Below are positions 18,597-28,865 of a stretch of DNA of 64,000 nt, in pieces. Positions within the stretch are counted from its first letter, which is position 1. Each line of letters begins with the position of its first letter. The stretch spans positions 171,855 to 235,854 of the forward strand of contig SSEB01000004.1 in NCBI GenBank assembly GCA_008012115.1. The letters are read 5' to 3'. The notes beneath the pieces were generated by a model. That model had not been told where the DNA came from. It made no database searches and was given only the letters and a program-made list of their open reading frames with translations. The translations under genes were made by a program, and so were the position numbers. The stretch is from Nevskiaceae bacterium (lineage in GTDB: Bacteria > Pseudomonadota > Gammaproteobacteria > Nevskiales > Nevskiaceae).

Positions 18597-20662
18597 GACT
18601 GTCGCCCATGGCCCCGCTGTTGGCGCTGTGCGCGCTGATCTCGCACGCGGCGCTCGCCAATCACGCGGATGAGCTTGCCGCGCTGCCCACCGTCGTCGTC
18701 ACCGGCGAGCGTGAGGGCTCCCCGACCTCCGCCAGCGTGGACGCGCAGAAGGCGCAACTGGACCGGACCGCCGGCTCCGTCGGCTTCGTCGACAGCGCCG
18801 ATTACCAGAACCGCTACGCCAGCAATCTGCGCGACGTGCTCGCCAACGCGCCCGGCGTTTTCGTGGAAACCCGCTACGGGCAGGAGCTGCGCCTGTCGAT
18901 CCGCGGCTCCGGTCTGGCGCGCGGCTACCATACGCGCGGCCTGCTGATCCTGCAGGACGGCATTCCCACCAACCTCGCCGACGGCAGCGGCGACTACTAC
19001 CAGATCGATCCGCTGGCGCTGCGCTACGCCGAGATCTACAAGGGTGGCAACGGCCTGGCCTACGGCGCCAGCACGCTCGGTGGCGCGATCAACTTCGTCA
19101 CGCCGACCGCGCGCACTGCGCTCGCGCCCGGCCTGATCCGCGTCGAGGGCGGCGGCTACGGCAACGGCCGCGTCAGCGGCCAGTTCTCGCGAGCGCTCGG
19201 CGACGCCGACCTGCTGCTGAACGGCACGTATTCGCACAGCGACGGCTGGCGCGCGCACGCGCGGGGCGACTACGGCCAGTTCAACGGCAACTTCGGCTAC
19301 CGCCTCGCGCCCAAGGTCGAGACCCGCACCTACATCGGCTACTACGCCGTCAACCAGCGGCTGCCCGGCTCGCTGACCTTGCAGCAGCTGCAGGACGATC
19401 CGCGGCAGGCGACCGCGGCCTCGATCTCCGGCAACCAGGCACGCGACACCCGCACCACGCGCATCGCCAACCGCACCAGCATCACGCTCGACCGTGGCCA
19501 GATCGACCTCGACAGCTGGTTCATCCACAAGGCGCTGAACCACCCGATCTTCCAGGTTCTGGACGAACACGGCGGCACCTGGGGCTTCGCGCCGCGCTAC
19601 AGCGGCACCTTCGCGCCCGCCGGCCTGCGCGACGAGCTGTATGCCGGCGCGCAGTTCTTCGGCGGCAGCAATCATGCCGAGCGCTTCCTCAACGTCGGCG
19701 GCAGCCACGGCGCGCGGACGCTGGACGCGCAGCAGCGCGCCCGCAACGTCGAGGCCTACTTCGAGAACCGCCTGTTCCTGCGCGAGGACCTGGCGCTGAT
19801 GACCGGCGCCAAGCTGTTCAGCGACCTGCGCGACTTCGACAACCGCAGCAAGGGCGTCGAGGACAGCAGGACCTACCGCGGCGTCAATCCCAAGATCGGC
19901 GTGCTGTGGCTGCCGCAGAAGGACGTGCAGGTGTTCGCCGATGTCGCCCGCAGCCAGGACGTGCCCGACTTCGGCGATCTCACGCAATACCAGCCGAACA
20001 ACCCCGGCGCCGTGTTCGTGCCGCTGGCGGCGCAGAAGGCCTGGACCTTCGAGACCGGCGCGCGCGGACAGCGGGATCGCCTGGGCTGGGACGTGACCCT
20101 GTACCGCGCCGAACTGCGCGACGAGATGCTGCAGTTCAGCACCGGCAACGCCAATGCCGCACCGGCGGCGACGTTCAACGCCGACCGCACACGGCACCAG
20201 GGCCTGGAACTGGGCCTGAGCTACGAGGCGCTGCGCGGCCTGTTCGCCGGCGGCGACCGCGTGACCGTCAGCCAGCTCTGGAACCTCAGCGACTTCCGCT
20301 TCGTCGGCGACGCCCAGTACGGCAGCAACCGCATCGCCGGCGCACCGGTCAACGTGCTGCGCAGCAGCGTCAGCTACCGTCATCCGGCGGGCTTCTACCT
20401 GACGCCGACGCTGGACTGGGTACCGACCGGCGCCTGGGCCGACGACGCCAACACCACCCGCGCGCCCGGCTACACCCTGCTCGGCCTGCAGACCGGCATA
20501 GAGTGGCGGAACGGCCTGAGCCTGTTCGTCGACGCGCGCAACCTCACCGACCGCCGCTACGTCAGCGACATCAGCACGGTGACGACGGCCACGACCGCCA
20601 GCGCCATCTACTACCCCGGCGACGGGCGCAACGTCTACGCCGGGCTGCGCTACGCGTTCTGA
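18593..20662 (+). CDS. TonB-dependent outer-membrane receptor, FecA-like
   Basis: 689 residues. A signal peptide precedes the TonB-box-like LPTVVVTGER at about residues 30-40, then the plug (LRDVLANAPGVFVETRYGQ, LSIRGSGLARGYHTRGLLI, GGNGLAYGASTLGGAINFVTP), and a 22-strand-type barrel ending NVYAGLRYAF with terminal Phe. There is no extra N-terminal signalling domain. Translational coupling to the YcnI-like gene and the nearby DUF2946 gene suggest import of copper or a copper complex, though plug sequences alone do not identify the ligand. A strong hairpin follows the stop. Confidence 0.88.
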   Translation: MRLSPMAPLLALCALISHAALANHADELAALPTVVVTGEREGSPTSASVDAQKAQLDRTAGSVGFVDSADYQNRYASNLRDVLANAPGVFVETRYGQELRLSIRGSGLARGYHTRGLLILQDGIPTNLADGSGDYYQIDPLALRYAEIYKGGNGLAYGASTLGGAINFVTPTARTALAPGLIRVEGGGYGNGRVSGQFSRALGDADLLLNGTYSHSDGWRAHARGDYGQFNGNFGYRLAPKVETRTYIGYYAVNQRLPGSLTLQQLQDDPRQATAASISGNQARDTRTTRIANRTSITLDRGQIDLDSWFIHKALNHPIFQVLDEHGGTWGFAPRYSGTFAPAGLRDELYAGAQFFGGSNHAERFLNVGGSHGARTLDAQQRARNVEAYFENRLFLREDLALMTGAKLFSDLRDFDNRSKGVEDSRTYRGVNPKIGVLWLPQKDVQVFADVARSQDVPDFGDLTQYQPNNPGAVFVPLAAQKAWTFETGARGQRDRLGWDVTLYRAELRDEMLQFSTGNANAAPAATFNADRTRHQGLELGLSYEALRGLFAGGDRVTVSQLWNLSDFRFVGDAQYGSNRIAGAPVNVLRSSVSYRHPAGFYLTPTLDWVPTGAWADDANTTRAPGYTLLGLQTGIEWRNGLSLFVDARNLTDRRYVSDISTVTTATTASAIYYPGDGRNVYAGLRYAF

Positions 20663-20669
20663 AGTCCCC

Positions 20670-20702
20670 CGATGCCGGGCGGCAGCACGCCGCCCGGCAT
20701 CG
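20670..20702 (+). terminator. Stem-loop after the TonB receptor gene
   Basis: Arms of 14 bp (CGATGCCGGGCGGC and its exact complement) around the loop AGCAC, 8 bp after the stop codon. There is no T tract after it, so it may act as a 3' stabiliser or a Rho-assisted terminator. Confidence 0.6.
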
Positions 20703-20756
20703 CCTCGCGGCGGCGATCCGGGCATCATGCGACGCACACGACACGAGGAGCGCCGC

Positions 20757-21671
20757 ATGGACACGCTGAAAACGATGACCTACGAGGTCACCGGCCGCAT
20801 CGCCCGCATCACCCTCAACCGGCCCGCGCGCGGCAACGGCATCACCATGGACCTGCCGCGCGAACTGGCCGCCTGCGTCGAGCGCGCCAACATCGACCCC
20901 GCCGTGCACGTGATCGCGCTGTCCGGCAACGGCAGCGGCTTCTGCGGCGGCTACGATCTGGTGGAAAGCGCCGAGGCGCTCAAGGTCGGCGAGGAAAGCG
21001 CGGCGCGGCCGAAAGGCTCGGTGCTCGATCCGCTGGTGCAGATGAAGAATCACCAGCCCAAGAGCAACTGGGACCCGATGGTCGATTACGCGATGATGAG
21101 CCGCAACGTGAAGGGCTTCATGAGCCTGTTCCACAGCGAGAAGCCGGTGGTGTGCAAGGTGCACGGCTTCTGCGTCGCCGGCGGCACCGACATGGCGCTG
21201 TGCTCCGACCTGCTGGTGATCGCCGACGACGCCAAGATCGGCTACCCGCCGGCCCGCGTCTGGGGCTCGCCCACCACCTCGATCTGGTTCCACCGCATCG
21301 GCCTGGAGAAATCCAAGCGCCTGCTGTTTACCGGCGACTGCCTCTCCGGCAAGGAAGCGAAGGAATGGGGCCTGGCGATCGAATCCGCGCCGCCGGAAAA
21401 ACTCGACGAGCGTTTCGAAATCCTGCTCGAACGCATCGCGCGCATGCCGGTCAACCAGCTGGTGATGATGAAACTGCTGCTCAACCAGAGCGTGATGCAG
21501 CAGGGCCTGCACAGCACGCAGATCCTCGGCACCGTGTTCGACGGCATCACCCGCCACACGCCCGAAGGCTATGCCTTCCAGCAGCGCGCGGCCGAGGCGG
21601 GATTCAAGCAGGCGGTGAAGGAACGCGACGAGCCGTTCGGGGATTTCGGGTTGTCGACCTTCAAGGGCTAG
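20757..21671 (+). CDS. Enoyl-CoA hydratase/isomerase (crotonase) family protein
   Basis: 304 residues. The oxyanion-hole stretches are LSGNGSGFCGGYDL and FCVAGGTDMALCSDL, followed by IGYPPARVWGSP. Family members hydrate or isomerise acyl-CoA thioesters. The enzyme is longer than standard EchA (about 260), with an insert near KVGEESAARPKGSVLDPL. ATG 20757 has GAGGAG 8 bp upstream; the ORF could extend to 20727 but without a ribosome site. A degraded copy of its 3' end lies at 23409-23497, beyond the GMC oxidoreductase gene. Confidence 0.88.
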   Translation: MDTLKTMTYEVTGRIARITLNRPARGNGITMDLPRELAACVERANIDPAVHVIALSGNGSGFCGGYDLVESAEALKVGEESAARPKGSVLDPLVQMKNHQPKSNWDPMVDYAMMSRNVKGFMSLFHSEKPVVCKVHGFCVAGGTDMALCSDLLVIADDAKIGYPPARVWGSPTTSIWFHRIGLEKSKRLLFTGDCLSGKEAKEWGLAIESAPPEKLDERFEILLERIARMPVNQLVMMKLLLNQSVMQQGLHSTQILGTVFDGITRHTPEGYAFQQRAAEAGFKQAVKERDEPFGDFGLSTFKG

Positions 21672-21693
21672 GGGTCGTGCGCGCGGCTCGCCG

Positions 21694-23319
21694 CTAGGCC
21701 GCGTCTTCCAGCACCATGGCGGCACCCTTTTCGCCAATCATGGTCGCCGGCTGATTGGTATTGCCGCCCACCAGCGTCGGCATGATCGAGGCGTCGATGA
21801 CCCGCAGCCCCTGCACGCCGTGCACGCGCAGACGGTTATCGACCACGGCCAGCGGATCGGTACCCATCTTGCAGGTGCCGACCGGGTGATACGCGGTCTC
21901 GCCGCTGCGGCGCACCCATTCGGCCAGCGCTTCGTCGGTCTGACACGATTCGCCCGGCACCCGCTCGACATCGTGATGCGGCTTCAGTGGCGCCTGCGCC
22001 AGGATATGGCGCACCTTGCGGATACCGCGAACCGTGCGATCCACATCGTCCTGATCGGCGAGATAGTTGGGATCGATCAGCGGCGCATCAAAGGGATTGC
22101 TGCTGTTGAGACCGACCGAGCCTCGGGACTTGGGCCGCAAGTTGTAGATCATCACCACGTAGCCGTAGCCGCTCATGGCCGTCTTGAGATCACGACCGTG
22201 ATCGGCATAGAGCATCGGGCCGAAGTGCAGTTGCAGATCGGGCACGCCGGTCGGATCGCCGGAGTGGATGAACCCGCCGGCTTCGCCACCGTTGCTGGTC
22301 AGCATGCCGCGTCGGCCGAAGCAGTACTGCACCAGCGCCCATAGCGATCGCAGAAGGGCGGACGGATGCAACGAGATGCCGACACGGGTTCGGGAGCCGA
22401 TACGCAGGAACACATCGATGTGATCCTGCAGGTTTTTGCCCACACCCTCCAGCGCATGCCGCACCTCGATGCCGACCTTCTCAAGCTCCGCACGTGGACC
22501 GATACCAGACAGCATCAGCAACTGCGGCGAGTTGAAGGCGCCGCCGCTGAGGATCACTTCACGGGTCGCCCGCACCTGCTGCAGATGCCCCTCGCTGCGA
22601 TACTCGACCCCCACCGCGCGCAAACCCTCCAGCAGCACGCGCGTCACATGCGCGCCGGTACGAATCGTGAGATTGGGACGCTGGCGGATCGGCTCGATGT
22701 AGGCGCTGGCGTTGCTGCACCGCCGGCCATCCTTCTGATAGGTGTGGTACTGGCCGACACCCTCCTGCCGCGCGCCGTTGAAGTCATTATTGATGCCATA
22801 GCCCGCACTGCGGGCGGCCTCGACGAAAGCGAGGCTCAGCGGGTTGGTGTATCGCCGCGCGGCCACGTTGAGCGGACCGCCCTGACCGCGAAAGGGGGCG
22901 TCCTCGGGCGCCGTCGCCGGCTCGAAGTTCTCGCACTTGCGAAAGTAGGGCAGCACCTCCTGATAGGACCAGCCCTCGGCGCCCAGACGCGCCCACTCGT
23001 CATAGTCCTGCGCGTGCCCGCGAATATTCACCTGCGCGTTGACGCAGCTGGAGCCGCCGAGGGCTTTGCCGCGCGGCTGGAACAGCGACCGGCCAAACAT
23101 GTGCCGCTGCGGCACGGTGTTGAACTGCCAGTTGAAGCGCCGACTGAACATCAGTTGCAGAAAACCCAGCGGCATCGAGATAAAGGGATTGCGTCGACTC
23201 TCCGGACCCGCCTCCAGCAGCAGGACACGAAACCGGCCGCTTTCGGACAGGCGGTTGGCGACCACGCAACCCGCCGATCCCCCACCGACGACGATGTAAT
23301 CAAACTGCTGATCCGTCAC
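21694..23319 (-). CDS. GMC-family FAD-dependent alcohol/choline dehydrogenase
   Basis: 541 residues. The N-terminal FAD motif is [21 protein letters not shown] signature 1 is [16 protein letters not shown], and signature 2 contains [20 protein letters not shown]. The catalytic His is in [10 protein letters not shown] and the partner Asn in [16 protein letters not shown]. It most resembles bacterial alcohol dehydrogenases of the AlkJ/BetA group, which pass electrons to quinones. The 19-residue window [19 protein letters not shown] is typical of membrane-associated members. It is flanked on one side by the crotonase gene and on the other by a copy of the crotonase 3' end. Confidence 0.9.
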   Translation of the reverse strand: MTDQQFDYIVVGGGSAGCVVANRLSESGRFRVLLLEAGPESRRNPFISMPLGFLQLMFSRRFNWQFNTVPQRHMFGRSLFQPRGKALGGSSCVNAQVNIRGHAQDYDEWARLGAEGWSYQEVLPYFRKCENFEPATAPEDAPFRGQGGPLNVAARRYTNPLSLAFVEAARSAGYGINNDFNGARQEGVGQYHTYQKDGRRCSNASAYIEPIRQRPNLTIRTGAHVTRVLLEGLRAVGVEYRSEGHLQQVRATREVILSGGAFNSPQLLMLSGIGPRAELEKVGIEVRHALEGVGKNLQDHIDVFLRIGSRTRVGISLHPSALLRSLWALVQYCFGRRGMLTSNGGEAGGFIHSGDPTGVPDLQLHFGPMLYADHGRDLKTAMSGYGYVVMIYNLRPKSRGSVGLNSSNPFDAPLIDPNYLADQDDVDRTVRGIRKVRHILAQAPLKPHHDVERVPGESCQTDEALAEWVRRSGETAYHPVGTCKMGTDPLAVVDNRLRVHGVQGLRVIDASIMPTLVGGNTNQPATMIGEKGAAMVLEDAA

Positions 23320-23408
23320 GCCACGCCTCCGATCCGGTGCGTCTTTTCAGCTGGGCAGCGTAATGCAGCGAGCGCTGTACGTCATCCGGATGCTCTCAGA
23401 GCTGCGGC

Positions 23409-23497
23409 AGGACGCGGCGAAGGCAGGATTCAAGCAGGCGGTGAAGGAACGGGATGAGCCGTTCGGGGATTTTGGCTTGTCGACTTTTAAAGGCTGA
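23409..23497 (+). pseudogene. Remnant of a second crotonase gene (3' end only)
   Basis: Translates in frame as GFKQAVKERDEPFGDFGLSTFKG and then stop. This equals the last 23 residues of the crotonase at 20757-21671, but the DNA differs by several synonymous changes (for example cgg/cgc, gat/gac, ttt/ttc). No start or upstream part exists; the sequence before 23400 is unrelated. It shows that a second, diverged copy of the gene once ended here. Confidence 0.85.
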
Positions 23498-23519
23498 ATG
23501 ACGACCAAGAGGTGCAAGG

Positions 23520-23957
23520 TCAATTCTTCAGCTCTTCCAGCTTCTTTTTGTCCATGTACTTCTCGAGGCCAGACAGCGATTTGATGACTTCCGGGCTGCT
23601 AAAAATTTCCCGGCCTGCCACCTGTCCCAGGATCTGGAATCCCATTTCAACAGTGGCCGGCCCCTCGTATTGAATCGCTGCTTTCGCCTGTGCCCTGCAA
23701 GATTCGGTCATAAGCTTCATGAACAATGTGCCCGCGGCAGCGTTGGCTTTGTCCAAATCTTCTGGGGAAACCTTGGCAATGGCACTCACGGCAGGATGCG
23801 TTGATGCCGATGCGAACATCCAGCGCACCAGGGACTCACGATCAGTCTTCGTCGTCGAGTCCACCAAGCATTTTCCCAGGTCGTTCGCATAGGGGCCGGC
23901 GTAGACTGCCGTCGGGATCAGCATGGCGGCCACCAGCAGGATTTTTTTCGGCTTCAT
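23520..23957 (-). CDS. Hypothetical secreted protein
   Basis: 145 residues, family not recognised. Signal peptide KKILLVAAMLIPTAVYAG, then a mostly helical mature part with two Cys (GKCLVDSTTKTDRE and MTESCRAQAK) that could pair. The C-terminus is Lys/Glu-rich (YMDKKKLEELKN). ATG 23957 is preferred over the in-frame GTG 23966 because AAGGGG is 8 bp before the ATG but touches the GTG. Base composition is clearly less GC-rich than its neighbours, which may mean it was acquired. Confidence 0.75.
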   Translation of the reverse strand: MKPKKILLVAAMLIPTAVYAGPYANDLGKCLVDSTTKTDRESLVRWMFASASTHPAVSAIAKVSPEDLDKANAAAGTLFMKLMTESCRAQAKAAIQYEGPATVEMGFQILGQVAGREIFSSPEVIKSLSGLEKYMDKKKLEELKN

Positions 23958-23997
23958 AGCGTTCACCCCTTGTTAGTTAGAGCGATCCATACCGTCC

Positions 23998-24864
23998 TCA
24001 AAGCGCGCTCGCCGCAAACGTATCGCACTTCGCCACCGATCCACTCTCAAACCCCGCCTTGAACCAGCGCACGCGCTGCGCCGAGGTGCCGTGCGTGAAC
24101 GAGTCCGGCACGACGGTGCCCTGCGCCTGCTTCTGCAGGCGGTCGTCGCCAATGGCGGTGGCGGTGCTCAGGGCCTGCTCGACGTCGCCCGCTTCCAGCC
24201 AGTTCAGCTTCTGCTGCGCGTCGTGGGCCCAGACGCCAGCAAAGCAGTCGGCCTGCAGCTCCAGGCGCACCGAGGGCCCGTTGTCACCCTCCACCGAGCC
24301 GCCGTGCGCGCGCACGGCATCGACGTTCTGCGAGTAGCCGAGCAGCGATTGCACGTGATGCCCGACTTCGTGGGCGATGACGTAGGCGTTGGCGAAATCA
24401 CCGCCGCCGCCGAGGCGCTGCTTCATCTCGTCGAAAAAGCTGGTGTCGAGATAAACCTGCTGGTCGCCCGGGCAGTAGAACGGGCCGGACGCGGCCGAGG
24501 CGCCACCGCAGGCGGTGCGCACCGAACCGGAGAACAGCACGAGGCGCGGCGGCTTGTAACTGCGCTCGGCGGCATCGAACTGCGCGCGCCAGACATCCTC
24601 GGTGGAGCCGAGAACGACACGCACGAAATGTGAATCGCGATCGTCCTGCGGTGCGGCCTGCTGCTGTGTCGGGGCCGGCGCGCCGCTGTCCATCTGCGAA
24701 ATCAGGCCCAGCATCTGCAGGGGATTCTGACCCAGCAGCAGGCTGACGACGACGACCGCCGCAACGCCGCCCACGCCCAGGTGCCCGACGCCCAGGCGCA
24801 TGCCGCCGCCCGCGCCGCGCTCGTCATCCACGTTGTCGCTTTCGCGTCCGCCTTCCCATTTCAT
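23998..24864 (-). CDS. ypfJ: KPN_02809/YpfJ family neutral zinc metallopeptidase
   Basis: 288 residues. An N-terminal cytoplasmic tail rich in Gly/Arg (MKWEGGRESDNVDDERG) precedes one membrane helix (GVAAVVVVSLLLG). The periplasmic domain carries the zinc motif VIAHEVGHHVQSLLG and ELQADCFAGVWAH, the third ligand region. CGGASAASGPFYCPGDQ holds a conserved Cys pair. Length and MKWEGGRESDNVDDRRG-type start are exactly those of YpfJ. Its start is 53 bp from repeat element E4. The physiological substrate is not known. Confidence 0.9.
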   Translation of the reverse strand: MKWEGGRESDNVDDERGAGGGMRLGVGHLGVGGVAAVVVVSLLLGQNPLQMLGLISQMDSGAPAPTQQQAAPQDDRDSHFVRVVLGSTEDVWRAQFDAAERSYKPPRLVLFSGSVRTACGGASAASGPFYCPGDQQVYLDTSFFDEMKQRLGGGGDFANAYVIAHEVGHHVQSLLGYSQNVDAVRAHGGSVEGDNGPSVRLELQADCFAGVWAHDAQQKLNWLEAGDVEQALSTATAIGDDRLQKQAQGTVVPDSFTHGTSAQRVRWFKAGFESGSVAKCDTFAASAL

Positions 24865-24916
24865 GCGTGCTCTCGCCCGGAGTGGTTGTGGAGTGCCGAT
24901 TCTTGCCGCCAAAACG

Positions 24917-25030
24917 GCCACCCGCAATCGGTGCCTGCGGCATTCTATGAGTTATATTTTATTTATCGAAATTAAAATCGATAAATATTTAATAACTATT
25001 TCCCCAGGTAAAAGGGCAAGAGCGGGTGGC
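24917..25030. repeat. 114-bp symmetric AT-core element, copy E4
   Basis: GCCACCCGCAA at 24917-24927 and GAGCGGGTGGC at 25020-25030, with the core at 24951-24996. This copy has the most symmetrical core: GTTATATTTTATTTATCGA against TCGATAAATATTTAATAAC, with 16 of 20 positions paired. It lies upstream of the metallopeptidase start and 34 bp beyond the tgt stop, both on the minus strand. Confidence 0.85.
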
Positions 25031-25064
25031 GCTTTGCGAGCGCCCGACGAGGCGCGCCGACGGC

Positions 25065-26246
<1,182 letters not shown>

Positions 26247-26333
26247 TTACCGTGCCGACCCTTGCCGCCGTTTGACGGCCCATGACCCCGCCGCTAGCGT
26301 GAGACCGCCACTTGCCGCCGGGGGAAACCTGCC

Positions 26334-26666
26334 ATGAACCACGCCATGACCACCACCGCCTTCACGCTCGATGGCTACCGCACGGTGCGCACGCTGGGCG
26401 TGGTGCGCGGCATCACGGTGCGCTCGCGCTCGATCTTCGGCACCATCGGCGGCTCGCTGCAGACGCTGGTGGGCGGCAACATCACCCTGTTCAGCCAGCT
26501 CTGCGAAAAGACGCGGGCCGAGGCTTTCGAGCTGATGCTGAGCCACGCCGAATCGATGGGCGCCAATGCCATCATCGGCATCCGCTACGACGCCACCGAG
26601 GTCATGCAGGGCGTGACCGAGGTGCTGTGCTACGGCACCGCGGTCGAGGTTGCGCCCGGCGCCTGA
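26334..26666 (+). CDS. YbjQ/UPF0145 family protein
   Basis: 110 residues, the normal size. The conserved pattern is [20 protein letters not shown], then [28 protein letters not shown], with a final CYGTAVEV. The family forms pentameric rings and is annotated as heavy-metal-binding, with unclear role. The start could be 26334 or the internal Met at 26346 (MTTTAF). Its 3' end overlaps the 3' end of queA by 37 bp on the opposite strand. Confidence 0.87.
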   Translation: MNHAMTTTAFTLDGYRTVRTLGVVRGITVRSRSIFGTIGGSLQTLVGGNITLFSQLCEKTRAEAFELMLSHAESMGANAIIGIRYDATEVMQGVTEVLCYGTAVEVAPGA

Positions 26667-27697
26667 GCGGCCTCGGGTTCGATCAGCATGGCGTCGCCGT
26701 AGCTGAAGAAGCGGTAGCGCTGCGCCACCGCATGGCGATAGGCCGCCATCAGGCGCTCGTAGCCGCCGAACGCACAGACCAGCATCATCAGCGTGCTCTC
26801 CGGCAGGTGAAAATTGGTCAGCAGCGCCTGCACGATGCGGAAGCGATAGCCGGGCGTGATGAAGATGGATGTCTCGCCGGCACCGGGGCGCAGCGTGCCG
26901 TCGGCGTCTGCCGCCGACTCCAGCGCGCGCGTCACCGTCGTGCCCACCGCCACGATGCGCCCGCCGCGTGCGCGCGTCTCGCGCACCGCCTCACAGAGCG
27001 CCTCGCTGATGACGTAGCGCTCGGCGTGCATGCGATGCTCCGCAAGCTTCTCGACCCGCATCGGCTGGAAGGTGCCCGCGCCGACATGCAGCGTCAGCGT
27101 CGCCGTGCGAATGCCGCGGTCGCGGATCGCCGCCAGCAGTGTCTCGTCGAAGTGCAGGCCGGCGGTCGGCGCCGCCACCGCGCCGCGCTCGCGCGCAAAC
27201 ACCGTCTGATAGCGCTCATCGTCCTCGCTATCCGGCGCGTGCCGGATGTAGGGCGGCAGCGGAAGCTGGCCGGCGCGCTCGATGAAATCCAGCACCGCGC
27301 CCTCACCCTCGTAACGCAAGCGGAACAGATCATCCTCACGGGTGAGCATGGTGAAATCGGCGTCGGCAATGCGCAGCCGGGAGCCCGGCTTGGGTGTCTT
27401 GCTGGCGCCGACCTGCGCGAGAATCTCGCGCTCGTCCAGCACCCGCTCCACCAGCAGCTGGATGCGGCCACCGCTGTCCTTGTGGCCGTAAAGCCGCGCG
27501 CGGATCACCCGCGTGTCGTTGAACACCAACAGATCTTCCGGCCACAGCCGCGATGGCAGGTCCCGCATGCCCAGATCGGCCAGATCGGCGGCGACGTGCA
27601 GCAGGCGGCTGGCACTGCGTGGATTGACGGGATGCTGCGCGATCAGCTCGGGCGGCAGGTCGTAAAAAAAGTCGGATTTCAGTGAGTGCGCGGTCAT
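26630..27697 (-). CDS. queA: S-adenosylmethionine:tRNA ribosyltransferase-isomerase
   Basis: 355 residues; makes epoxyqueuosine in tRNA from preQ1 with the ribose of SAM. The start [21 protein letters not shown] is typical, followed by [43 protein letters not shown], and [21 protein letters not shown] 27697 is chosen over an upstream in-frame start at 27718, which would overlap the tRNA-Leu promoter region. It is divergent from tRNA-Leu (27 bp between). The next step enzyme, tgt, is further along the same strand. Confidence 0.96.
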   Translation of the reverse strand: MTAHSLKSDFFYDLPPELIAQHPVNPRSASRLLHVAADLADLGMRDLPSRLWPEDLLVFNDTRVIRARLYGHKDSGGRIQLLVERVLDEREILAQVGASKTPKPGSRLRIADADFTMLTREDDLFRLRYEGEGAVLDFIERAGQLPLPPYIRHAPDSEDDERYQTVFARERGAVAAPTAGLHFDETLLAAIRDRGIRTATLTLHVGAGTFQPMRVEKLAEHRMHAERYVISEALCEAVRETRARGGRIVAVGTTVTRALESAADADGTLRPGAGETSIFITPGYRFRIVQALLTNFHLPESTLMMLVCAFGGYERLMAAYRHAVAQRYRFFSYGDAMLIEPEAAQAPGATSTAVP

Positions 27698-27724
27698 AAG
27701 CCCGTTATAATCGCGCACCTTCGG

Positions 27725-27812
27725 GCCTGAGTGGCGGAATCGGTAGACGCAGCGGACTCAAAATCCGCCGGGGCAACCCCCCATGGGAGTTCGAGTCTCC
27801 CCTTAGGCACCA
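27725..27812 (+). tRNA. tRNA-Leu (anticodon CAA)
   Basis: Class II tRNA with long variable arm. Acceptor GCCTGAG pairs with CTTAGGC (one G-T pair). The anticodon arm GCGGA-CTCAAAA-TCCGC gives CAA. The variable arm is GGGGCAACCCCCC-like, the T loop is TTCGAGT, and CCA is encoded. The next 30 bp hold a terminator hairpin. Confidence 0.95.
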
Positions 27813-27819
27813 CGCACAA

Positions 27820-27847
27820 AAAAGGCGGCCCTGCGGCCGCCTTTTGC
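27820..27847. terminator. Bidirectional terminator between tRNA-Leu and the barrel-protein gene
   Basis: Perfect hairpin AAAAGGCGGCC-ctgc-GGCCGCCTTTT with A and T runs on both sides. It can end both the rightward tRNA transcript and the leftward gene that stops at 27862. Confidence 0.85.
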
Positions 27848-27861
27848 GTTGACGCTGCGGA

Positions 27862-28725
27862 TCAGATCTTGAAATCGTAACGCAGGCCGAAATGCGCGCC
27901 GTAGGTGCGCGATTCGCTGTTGCGCTGGTAGACCATGGCGCCTCCGCCGAGACGGAAATCCGGCAGCGACTCCGAGAACAGCCGGATCGGCAGTTCCAGG
28001 TTGACACCGTAGCTGAGCCCCCTGAGCGTGGCCTCGACGCCCGGGCGCTCCACCTGCATGTACGAATAGCCGACCAGGGCGGCGAGCTCGACGGTTTCGA
28101 GGATCGTGCCGGTGGGCGCGAAATAGAGGCCGCCGACGTTCTTGACGCCGATCTTTTCCGGCTTGTCGTCCTTCGAAGCCTTGACGCCGTAGTGCGCCTC
28201 CAGGCCGATCACGTCGAAGATGCGCACGCCGGCGCGCAACTGGTGAAACTCGCCGGTGAAGAAATCGCCACCGAACTTGGTCTGCATGGCCGACGGATTG
28301 GGTGCGTCCGGCTGCGTGATCTGCAGATTGACGTGCACGTGGTCATAACCGGCATACAGCTTCCAGGGCTTGTGCTCGCTCTCCGAACCGCTTTCCGAGG
28401 ACGCGCTGGCGCCGCTGTCGGTGGCCGCGCTCGCCTCGGTGCTGCCGCTGTCCGCGGGAGCGGATTCCGCCGGGGCGGCCGCCGTGGTATCGGCAGGCGC
28501 GGCGTCGGAAGCCGGTGCGGCATCACTGGACGGCGCGGCGGCCGAAGAATCCGCCGGCGCGGCGGCGGTGTCGGATGCCGGCGGGGCGGCATCGGCCGGG
28601 GCCGCGCTGCTGTCAGCGGGCGCCGCCGTATCAGCGGCCGGTGCGGCGGCATCGGCGGCCGGCTCCTGGGCGTAGGCCAGCGGTACCGACACCAGACCCA
28701 GCAGCAGCATGCCTAGTTTTTTCAT
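27862..28725 (-). CDS. Outer-membrane beta-barrel protein with Ala/Pro/Ser/Asp-rich linker
   Basis: 287 residues. Signal peptide (KKLGMLLLGLVSVPLAYAQ), then about 100 residues of low-complexity AAPAD/SSAAPAD repeats, then a small barrel domain starting WKLYAGYDHVHVNL and ending YGAHFGLRYDFKI. The barrel resembles the outer-membrane beta-barrel (OmpA/porin-fold) group with RLGGGAMVYQRN. ATG 28725 follows a GGGGGAG ribosome site, preferred over 28785. The linker may span the periplasm or peptidoglycan; function unknown. Confidence 0.78.
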   Translation of the reverse strand: MKKLGMLLLGLVSVPLAYAQEPAADAAAPAADTAAPADSSAAPADAAPPASDTAAAPADSSAAAPSSDAAPASDAAPADTTAAAPAESAPADSGSTEASAATDSGASASSESGSESEHKPWKLYAGYDHVHVNLQITQPDAPNPSAMQTKFGGDFFTGEFHQLRAGVRIFDVIGLEAHYGVKASKDDKPEKIGVKNVGGLYFAPTGTILETVELAALVGYSYMQVERPGVEATLRGLSYGVNLELPIRLFSESLPDFRLGGGAMVYQRNSESRTYGAHFGLRYDFKI

Positions 28726-28865
28726 AGCTCCCCCAGTTGTTTTTAGAAACTGTCTATCCCGCCGAATATTCACCGATTTTCCCAAGTAAATCTAGGCACC
28801 CGCCGGGCCCGCGCCGGGGACCGCGGTTTTGTGCACAATGCGGGCAAATCCGACGCGCCCACACC

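Noticed and set aside
23957..23966. GTG at 23966 as start of the hypothetical secreted protein.
   Set aside because: The AAGGGG ribosome site would touch the GTG, but sits 8 bp from the ATG at 23957.
24951..24996. GTT...AAC ends of the AT core resemble integron attC core sites.
   Set aside because: attC sites need GTTRRRY and RYYYAAC with an imperfect palindrome and lie beside cassette genes. The bases after GTT do not match, the flanking genes are ordinary chromosomal genes and no integrase is near.
28795..28810. GGCACCCGCCGGG as a possible end of another 114-bp element.
   Set aside because: It lacks the AT core at the right distance and has no GAGCGGGTG partner 103 bp away in either direction.
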